NCBI GenBank assembly: GCA_015663855.1
Contig: DQRJ01000163.1
Span: forward strand, 1-11,139
Source of the DNA: Flavobacteriales bacterium
Lineage (GTDB): Bacteria; Bacteroidota; Bacteroidia; Flavobacteriales_D; Sanyastnellaceae
Direction of reading: 5' to 3'
DNA length: 11,139 nucleotides
The notes beneath the pieces are model-generated. The model saw only the letters and a program-made list of their open reading frames with translations. It made no database searches and was not told the DNA's origin. Each line of letters starts with the position of its first letter. Position 1 is the stretch's first letter. The position numbers and the translations under genes were made by a program. Below, piece by piece: positions 5,992-11,139 of the stretch.

Positions 5992-7353
5992 ATGGCAACA
6001 GGTAAAACTTTATTTAAAGGGGCTCACATCGTAAATGAGGGTGAGGTGTTTTTAGGAGATGTGCTAATTGACGGGGATAAGATTGCAAAAATCGAGAGAG
6101 ATGGGGGGTTGACGCAAGGGGTTGACGACGCGAGGGTGATTGATGCGACGGGGTTTTGGTTAATGCCTGGATGTATTGATGATCAGGTGCACTTTCGAGA
6201 GCCTGGTCTTACTCATAAAGCGGAGATTGCAACGGAATCGGCGGCGGCGGCGGCTGGGGGTATTACTTCTTTTATGGAAATGCCAAACACCGTGCCTCAG
6301 GCTTTGACTCAGCAGCTATTACAAGATAAATATGAAAGGGCCGCTGAAGTAAGTACCGTTAATTACAGCTTTTTTATGGGGGCAAGCAACGGGAACATTG
6401 ACGAGGTGCTTAAAACGGACCCGAAGAAGGTGTGCGGCGTAAAGGTGTTTATGGGGTCTTCTACAGGGGATATGCTGGTTGATGAGGAAAAGGTTCTTGA
6501 GGGAATCTTTAAAGAAAGCCCCACCATTGTCGCAACACATTGCGAGGAGGAGAGCGTTATTAGAGCGAATTTGGCTTTAGCTAAGGAAAAGTACGGAGAA
6601 GATGTGCCGATGAATCAGCACCACTTAATCCGTTCCGCCGAAGCTTGCTATCAGAGCTCGTCTAAGGCGGTGGCGCTCGCTGAAAAGCTAGGCACAAGAT
6701 TGCACATTCTGCACATTTCTACCGCGAGAGAGCTGGAGCTTTTTGACGGGACCATCCCCTTAAGAGAGAAGAAAATCACGTCAGAGGCATGCATACATCA
6801 CCTTTGGTTTACCGATGCCGATTACGACACGAAGGGGACTTATATAAAATGGAACCCCGCCGTAAAAACCGCCTCGGACAGAGAGGCGATTCGAGCGGCT
6901 TTGCTTGACGGAAGAATTGACGTAGTCGCTACAGACCACGCGCCACATACTCTTCAGGAGAAAAACGGTAGTTATTTCAACGCTCCCTCAGGAGGCCCGT
7001 TAGTTCAACACGGTCTCCCAGCTATGCTAGATTTAGTTCATCGTGGAGTTATCCGTGTCGAAAAAGTTGTGGACCTTATGTCCCACAGGGTGGCAGAATT
7101 ATTCCAAATCGAGGAGCGTGGCTTTATCCGAGAAGGCTATAAGGCTGATTTAGTATTGGTAAATCCTGACGGGGCTTGGACCGTAACAGGAGACAACATC
7201 CTTTACAAATGTGGTTGGTCGCCATTTACGGGCCATGAATTTAAGTCTAGGGTTGTGGGAACTTGGGTGAATGGAACTCGGGTTTGGGATGGAGTAAATC
7301 TTTTAACTAAAAACGGAAATCATGCTGGAGAAAGGCTCACGTTTGATCGCTAG
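5992..7353 (+). CDS. pyrC: Dihydroorotase
   Basis: The enzyme catalyses reversible cyclisation of N-carbamoyl-aspartate to dihydroorotate, the third step of de novo pyrimidine synthesis, in the cytoplasm. The 453 residues match the class I, amidohydrolase-fold form. Seen in order: PGCIDDQVHFREPGLTHK (59-76), MPNT (97-100), VKVFMGSSTG (150-159) with K151 as the likely bridging carboxylated lysine, ATHCE with H183, LHILHIS with H241, and ATDHAPHT with D315. The first metal site is unusual: the common HxH reads Q65-V-H67. I recall this DDQVHFREPG form from other Bacteroidota dihydroorotases, so it is probably a lineage trait rather than a damaged gene. Allantoinase or dihydropyrimidinase is less likely given the neighbourhood and overall match. 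A weak AAGAGG lies about 12 bases before the ATG. Confidence 0.9.
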   Translation: MATGKTLFKGAHIVNEGEVFLGDVLIDGDKIAKIERDGGLTQGVDDARVIDATGFWLMPGCIDDQVHFREPGLTHKAEIATESAAAAAGGITSFMEMPNTVPQALTQQLLQDKYERAAEVSTVNYSFFMGASNGNIDEVLKTDPKKVCGVKVFMGSSTGDMLVDEEKVLEGIFKESPTIVATHCEEESVIRANLALAKEKYGEDVPMNQHHLIRSAEACYQSSSKAVALAEKLGTRLHILHISTARELELFDGTIPLREKKITSEACIHHLWFTDADYDTKGTYIKWNPAVKTASDREAIRAALLDGRIDVVATDHAPHTLQEKNGSYFNAPSGGPLVQHGLPAMLDLVHRGVIRVEKVVDLMSHRVAELFQIEERGFIREGYKADLVLVNPDGAWTVTGDNILYKCGWSPFTGHEFKSRVVGTWVNGTRVWDGVNLLTKNGNHAGERLTFDR

Positions 7354-7714
7354 ATTATTTCTCTATGCAGCGTTCATCGCTAGCGCCAGTATGAATACGG
7401 GTTGCGTTGAGGACCATCGTGACGCGGCAATAGTTGTTGCTCCCGAAGGCATTGTGGAAAGGGATGCTTTTATTCTATTACTCGCTGATATTCAGCTAAT
7501 TGAGGCGGCTTCTAAAAATCGTGTTTGGAGGAATGATGACGTCGAAAAAAAACTAGGAGAAGCTTATCTGGAGGTTTTCAATAGGCACTCTGTAAGTAAA
7601 GAAGATTTCGAAAAGAGCCACACATGGTGGTGGAATCACCCAGTTGCGATGAAATCGCTTCTGTTAGAGGTTACGGAGAGGATTTCTCAAATAGAATCTC
7701 AGACGGATAAATAG
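7322..7714 (+). CDS. DUF4296 family small lipoprotein
   Basis: The 130-residue product starts inside the end of pyrC (32-base overlap), so the two are surely cotranscribed. The N-terminus has basic residues, a hydrophobic stretch at 9-23 and Cys28 after NTG. This resembles a lipoprotein signal, though the -3 residue (Asn) is atypical. The body fits DUF4296 as I know it from Bacteroidota: P41-EGIV (41-45), a hydrophobic LLADIQLIEA helix (53-62), then Y82/F86 and HSVSKEDFEKS (89-99). WWWNHP follows at 102-107, where the family usually has a Y--NP motif. DUF4296 genes commonly sit right after dihydroorotase in flavobacteria; the function is unknown and a link to pyrimidine synthesis is not implied. 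The 3' end overlaps the convergent SDR gene by 16 bases. Confidence 0.82.
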   Translation: MLEKGSRLIARLFLYAAFIASASMNTGCVEDHRDAAIVVAPEGIVERDAFILLLADIQLIEAASKNRVWRNDDVEKKLGEAYLEVFNRHSVSKEDFEKSHTWWWNHPVAMKSLLLEVTERISQIESQTDK

Positions 7715-8700
7715 GCTTTCGCCGTTCTCGTTATTGCGCTTTTTACCGGCTCATAAGTCCAAACCACACCTAATTCCGCTAGCACTGTCCCGAGTTTCGA
7801 TCCGTCGTATCTCATATCTAATTGTGCCATAGAGAGACTCGCTTTTGTAGCTAACGCTCTTTTTCCCGTTAACTTTTCTAATAGCCAAAAAGCTCTCCAG
7901 ACTACACCTGCCATCCACGGTTTTATCGGTTTCGCTGGGGCTTTTACGTTAAGACTGTTCGCCACTGATGTGAGTAAGTCCCTATATCTTAGGTTTTCCG
8001 AGTTTAGTAAAAACCTCTCCCCTCTTACGCCGTTATCGGCTAATAGTATGCATGCTTTCGCAACATCCGATGAAGAAACATAGCCATTCGAGCCTTTAGG
8101 ATAAAACGGTATTCCGCTGTGAATTTGGGAGAATATCTCGCCCGAACTACGAGTAAAATCCCCAGGCCCTATAATGATCGTGGGGTTCACCACAGCCACA
8201 TTGAGCCCCTCCTCCTGACCGCGCCAAACCTCTAACTCCGCCCTATACTTACTCCTCGCATACGCTGTGACGCCTCTCCCCTCCTCAAAAGGAGTCTCTT
8301 CCGTTATTATCTCACCTTCGACGTGTCCCAAAGCAGAAACCGAGCTTACATGAACAAGGTCCGTTACTCCCGTATGTAGCATCGCGTTAACGACATTAGC
8401 GGTGCCTTCGGCGTTGTTTGCAATAATCGCTTCCTCATCATTTGGGTGAAAGGAAACTATCGCAGCGGTGTGAAAAACCCTAGCACAACCTTTCATCGCC
8501 ACCTCAAGCGATTCTTGATCATTCAAATCTCCAATCACCCATATTAGTGGAGAATTCGGTGGAATCAAGTCCTCAATCGATTCTATGTCTGAGCTCTCCC
8601 TATGTAAAGCGACGACTCTACGACCTGATTTTATTAGCTGCATAACTAATTCCCGACCTACAATACCTGTTGCTCCTGTAATAAAATCCGGTTTATTCAT
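7699..8700 (-). CDS. NAD-dependent epimerase/dehydratase family protein (extended SDR)
   Basis: The 333-residue product is read on the minus strand from the ATG at 8700. A longer frame to 8751 would add 17 residues before the nucleotide-binding strand and overlap uvrC, so it is rejected. Residues 5-15 contain the Rossmann motif TGATGIVG. An acidic GDLND segment lies at 57-61 and HTAA at 77-80. VSSVSALG at 118-125 carries the active-site Ser, and Y147-ARS-K151 is the catalytic YxxxK. NPTIIIGPGD follows at 172-181. This is an extended SDR resembling dihydroflavonol reductase-like and 3-beta-HSD-like members; the substrate cannot be read from the sequence. It is divergent from uvrC (38 bases between starts) and convergent with the DUF4296 gene (16-base overlap). 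Confidence 0.87.
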   Translation of the reverse strand: MNKPDFITGATGIVGRELVMQLIKSGRRVVALHRESSDIESIEDLIPPNSPLIWVIGDLNDQESLEVAMKGCARVFHTAAIVSFHPNDEEAIIANNAEGTANVVNAMLHTGVTDLVHVSSVSALGHVEGEIITEETPFEEGRGVTAYARSKYRAELEVWRGQEEGLNVAVVNPTIIIGPGDFTRSSGEIFSQIHSGIPFYPKGSNGYVSSSDVAKACILLADNGVRGERFLLNSENLRYRDLLTSVANSLNVKAPAKPIKPWMAGVVWRAFWLLEKLTGKRALATKASLSMAQLDMRYDGSKLGTVLAELGVVWTYEPVKSAITRTAKAYLSV

Positions 8701-8723
8701 GGAGGTAAAGGTAATTATCTTTG
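8692..8723 (+). promoter_or_regulatory. Candidate Bacteroidota-type promoter for uvrC
   Basis: TATCTTTG at 8716-8723 is a perfect match to the Bacteroidota -7 consensus TAnnTTTG. TTTA at 8692-8695, 20 bases upstream, is one mismatch from the TTTG -33 element. The ATG of uvrC is 15 bases past the -7 box, predicting a very short leader. The -33 box lies within the first codons of the divergent SDR gene. Confidence 0.45.
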
Positions 8724-8738
8724 TTTCATCCGAGATTA

Positions 8739-10544
8739 ATGAAAGCCTCAAAACACATACAAAATATCCTTGCGCGGTTACCTCACGAGCCTGGGGTATA
8801 CAAGCATTTTAATGGAGAGGGGGTGGTGATATATGTCGGGAAGGCGAAGGATTTGCGCAAGCGAGTGTCGAGTTACTTCAATCGTAAGACTTACGAGAAT
8901 GGTAAAACTCGTATGCTCGTGAAGAAAATAGAGGACATAGAATGGTTAGTCGCCCCCACAGAACAGGATGCTTTATTGCTTGAGAGTAGTCTTATCAAAG
9001 AACACAGCCCTTTCTTCAATATTCTTCTCAAAGACGACAAAACCTTCCCGTACATCGTTCTGAAAAAAGAACGGTTCCCACGTGTGTTTTCTACTCGAAG
9101 GGTTACAAGCGATGGAGGCGAGTACTTCGGGCCCTTTACAAGCCTTCGCAGCATGAGAACGGTCTTGGATTTATGCAAAAAACTATACCCTATTCGCTCA
9201 TGCTCCCTAGTATTAAGCAAGAAAAATATAGACCAAAAAAAGTTCCGTGTGTGCCTTGAGTTTCATGTAGGAAACTGCCTCGGCCCTTGTGTTGACAAGC
9301 AATCCGAAGAGGATTATGATGTCAGCATTCAGGCAATTCGGCATGTCTTAAAGGGCAATTTATCCGTCGTGAGGCAGGAGCTTCAGAAGGAATTAGACGT
9401 TGCGGTTACTGGGTTGGCTTTTGAAAAGGCTGAGTCTCTTAAAACCAAGCTTGCCTCCCTAAAACTATACCGAGCAAAAAGTACCGTTGTACACCCTAAG
9501 ATCGACAGCGTAGATGTCTTTTCTGTGATAAGCGATAACAGTGCAGGTTATATAAATTGCATGCATATCGTTTCTGGAGCAGTCGTCAGAGGCCAAACCT
9601 TTGAGATAAAGAAGCGCCTAGACCAAACCGACCTTGAACTACTTCAATCCGCCATCCCCCTAATACGATCCCGCTTCGAAAGTTCAAGCCGTGAAATTTT
9701 CACTTCCTTCAAAGTCAATGTCGCTTTACCGGGCGTTAAGTTTTCGGTCCCTTTAAAGGGCGATAAAAAGCGACTCCTGGATATGTCGGACAAAAATGCT
9801 CGATTCTTTATGAAAGATCGGCAAAAACACCAAGAACAGCTCGACCCCGAAGCCGCCACAGAGAGGTTGATGAGCGGAATGCAAGCCGACCTTCGATTGA
9901 AATCTCAACCACGACACATCGAATGTTTCGACAATTCTAACCTGCAGGGGACGAACCCGACATCTGCTTGTGTCGTCTTTCGTGACGGAAAGCCGGCAAA
10001 AAGAGATTATCGAAATTTCAATATTCGAACTGTCGAAGGGCCGGACGATTTCGCCTCTATGCGCGAAGCCGTGTACAGAAGATATTCTCGTCTTTTGAGA
10101 GAGGGAGGTCGAGAGTCTCTACCCCAACTCCTCGTAATAGATGGCGGAAAGGGGCAGGTTAGTCACGCCATGGAAGCAATTGAAGAGCTGGGGCTAAGGG
10201 GCGAAATTGCGATTGTGGGAATCGCGAAAAGGCTTGAGGAATTATTCTTTCCTGGCGACTCTGCTCCAATTTATCTCGACAAGAGATCCTCAACTTTGAA
10301 GTTGATTCAGAACATGAGAAATGAAGCGCACAGGTTCTCTCTTGCGCATCATAGAAAACGTCGGTCTAAGGAGGCGATTGCTTCCATTTTAGACGAAGTA
10401 CCTGGAATCGGTCCCGCAACCAGAGATAAGCTAATAACACATTTCGGTTCAGCTGCGAAAGTGATTCAAGCTTCAGAAGAAGATGTAGCGAAGGTGGCTA
10501 CACTAAAGATTGCCAAGGCGATTAAAAGTCGAACTTTCCTCTAA
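8739..10544 (+). CDS. uvrC: UvrABC system protein C, excinuclease subunit
   Basis: UvrC makes both incisions flanking a DNA lesion in nucleotide excision repair, working with UvrA and UvrB. The ATG at 8739 gives 601 residues, the usual size; an in-frame TTG at 8721 falls inside the promoter motif and is rejected. The N-terminal GIY-YIG nuclease has GVY (19-21), IYVGKAKDLRKRV (31-43) with R42, and E82 in LLESSLIK. Cys155, 172, 180 and 184 match the four-Cys cluster of UvrC (C--EF-VG-CLGPC). A UVR domain that contacts UvrB covers about 210-245. The RNase H-like nuclease shows FDNSN with D398, VIDGGKGQ with D468 and LAHHRKRR with H538. A helix-hairpin-helix region follows (VPGIGPATRDKLITHFGS, 554-571). 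The 3' end overlaps the convergent gene by 23 bases. Confidence 0.96.
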   Translation: MKASKHIQNILARLPHEPGVYKHFNGEGVVIYVGKAKDLRKRVSSYFNRKTYENGKTRMLVKKIEDIEWLVAPTEQDALLLESSLIKEHSPFFNILLKDDKTFPYIVLKKERFPRVFSTRRVTSDGGEYFGPFTSLRSMRTVLDLCKKLYPIRSCSLVLSKKNIDQKKFRVCLEFHVGNCLGPCVDKQSEEDYDVSIQAIRHVLKGNLSVVRQELQKELDVAVTGLAFEKAESLKTKLASLKLYRAKSTVVHPKIDSVDVFSVISDNSAGYINCMHIVSGAVVRGQTFEIKKRLDQTDLELLQSAIPLIRSRFESSSREIFTSFKVNVALPGVKFSVPLKGDKKRLLDMSDKNARFFMKDRQKHQEQLDPEAATERLMSGMQADLRLKSQPRHIECFDNSNLQGTNPTSACVVFRDGKPAKRDYRNFNIRTVEGPDDFASMREAVYRRYSRLLREGGRESLPQLLVIDGGKGQVSHAMEAIEELGLRGEIAIVGIAKRLEELFFPGDSAPIYLDKRSSTLKLIQNMRNEAHRFSLAHHRKRRSKEAIASILDEVPGIGPATRDKLITHFGSAAKVIQASEEDVAKVATLKIAKAIKSRTFL

Positions 10545-11139
10545 GCTTATCTCCACCGGCTTCTTTGTAACCCGCAACTATGTCTTTAATTATTTCTTCT
10601 GCAGAAGGAATTCCTTCGAGTTGAGCGGCAATTTGGCCAATTTCAAGCTCACCTTCTTCTAAATCGCCTTCAAACATTCCGAGTTTTGCACGACCTCGAC
10701 CTAAAATTTCGGTAAGTTTTTCTTTAGACGCACCGCTTTGTTGGGCGTCTGCAAGTTTTTTATAGAGTGGGTTATGAAGCATTCTAACAGGCGTGAGTTC
10801 TTTGAGCGTAAAAGTCGTCGCTCCCTCCCCTGCTCCTATTACGGCTTCCTTAAAGGCAATGTGTGCCGAGGATTCTTCACAAGCAACGAACCTCGATCCC
10901 ATCTGAACTCCGTCTGCCCCAAGCACCATCGCGGCAAGCATCGACGGTCCGTCATGAATTCCGCCCGCTGCAATTACCGGAACCGAACTAACGGATGACA
11001 CTGCCGGGATAAGACACATAGTCGTCGTTTCTTCTCGGCCGTTATGCCCTCCCGCCTCGAAACCTTCTGCTACGACCGCATCTACTCCGGCCTCTTCCGA
11101 TTTAAGGGCGAACTTCGAACTACTAACGACGTGCACAAC
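10522..11139 (-). CDS. Nitronate monooxygenase-like (2-nitropropane dioxygenase family) flavoprotein, N-terminus missing
   Basis: The minus-strand frame is still open at the right edge (the codon at 11139-11137 is Val), so the Met at 11136 is internal and only about the C-terminal 205 residues are present. Visible are VVAEGFEAGGHNGREETTT, with the EAGGH segment carrying the likely catalytic His, then VPVIAAGGIHDG and GADGVQMGSRFVACEES. These are the FMN phosphate-binding strands of the TIM-barrel nitronate monooxygenase/FabK family. The tail LGRGRAKLGMFEGD and GELEIGQ matches Bacteroidota members annotated as nitronate monooxygenase. Such enzymes oxidise nitronates using FMN and oxygen; enoyl-ACP reductase II (FabK) is the main alternative and cannot be excluded without the N-terminus. 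The last 23 bases overlap the end of uvrC on the other strand. Confidence 0.85.
   Translation of the reverse strand, partial: VVHVVSSSKFALKSEEAGVDAVVAEGFEAGGHNGREETTTMCLIPAVSSVSSVPVIAAGGIHDGPSMLAAMVLGADGVQMGSRFVACEESSAHIAFKEAVIGAGEGATTFTLKELTPVRMLHNPLYKKLADAQQSGASKEKLTEILGRGRAKLGMFEGDLEEGELEIGQIAAQLEGIPSAEEIIKDIVAGYKEAGGDKLRGKFDF

Noticed and set aside
6241..6252. GCG triplet run in pyrC
   Set aside because: Four GCG codons encode part of an Ala stretch in a normal family helix; too short to call an unstable repeat.
8706..8713. TACCTTTA on the minus strand as a -7 box for the SDR gene
   Set aside because: It has a mismatch in the key last position, no good -33 partner, and only 5 bases to the ATG.

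Overview
The window looks like a piece of a marine-type Bacteroidota chromosome, most likely Flavobacteriales. Three things support this. The run polyprenol-phosphate mannosyltransferase, dihydroorotase, DUF4296 lipoprotein, SDR epimerase, uvrC is a familiar flavobacterial neighbourhood. Gene starts mostly lack Shine-Dalgarno sequences, and a TAnnTTTG-type -7 box lies before uvrC. The secreted proteins (PKD-like, Cys-rich, EF-hand-like C-terminal tail) are of a kind common in marine Bacteroidota. No rRNA, tRNA, CRISPR array, insertion sequence or phage gene was seen.

Layout. Positions 1-2639 hold two tandem genes for secreted proteins. The first is cut by the left edge; it is very rich in cysteine and has a PKD-like domain. 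The second has a signal peptide and three copies of a ~165-185-residue module. Both end in the same kind of EF-hand/dockerin-like tail followed by a terminal Cys, so they probably share location or processing. A hairpin at 2683-2719 separates them from the next block.

Positions 2734-5868 carry four forward genes: a membrane-anchored coiled-coil protein of unknown function, a YraN/UPF0102 nuclease-fold protein, an RsuA/RluB-type rRNA pseudouridine synthase with a long basic N-terminal extension, and a DPM1-like GT2 glycosyltransferase. The last two are 2 bases apart and surely cotranscribed. After a 123-base gap containing a strong hairpin come dihydroorotase (pyrC) and an overlapping DUF4296 lipoprotein.

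Positions 7699-11139 are densely packed on both strands. An SDR epimerase on the minus strand converges on, and overlaps, the DUF4296 gene. It diverges from uvrC with only 38 bases between the start codons. uvrC in turn overlaps, tail to tail by 23 bases, a minus-strand nitronate monooxygenase-like gene cut by the right edge.

Most of the window is housekeeping: pyrimidine synthesis, nucleotide excision repair, rRNA modification and lipid-linked mannose supply. The part least explained by known families is the secreted pair at the left end. I found no convincing new multi-gene defence or mobile system.
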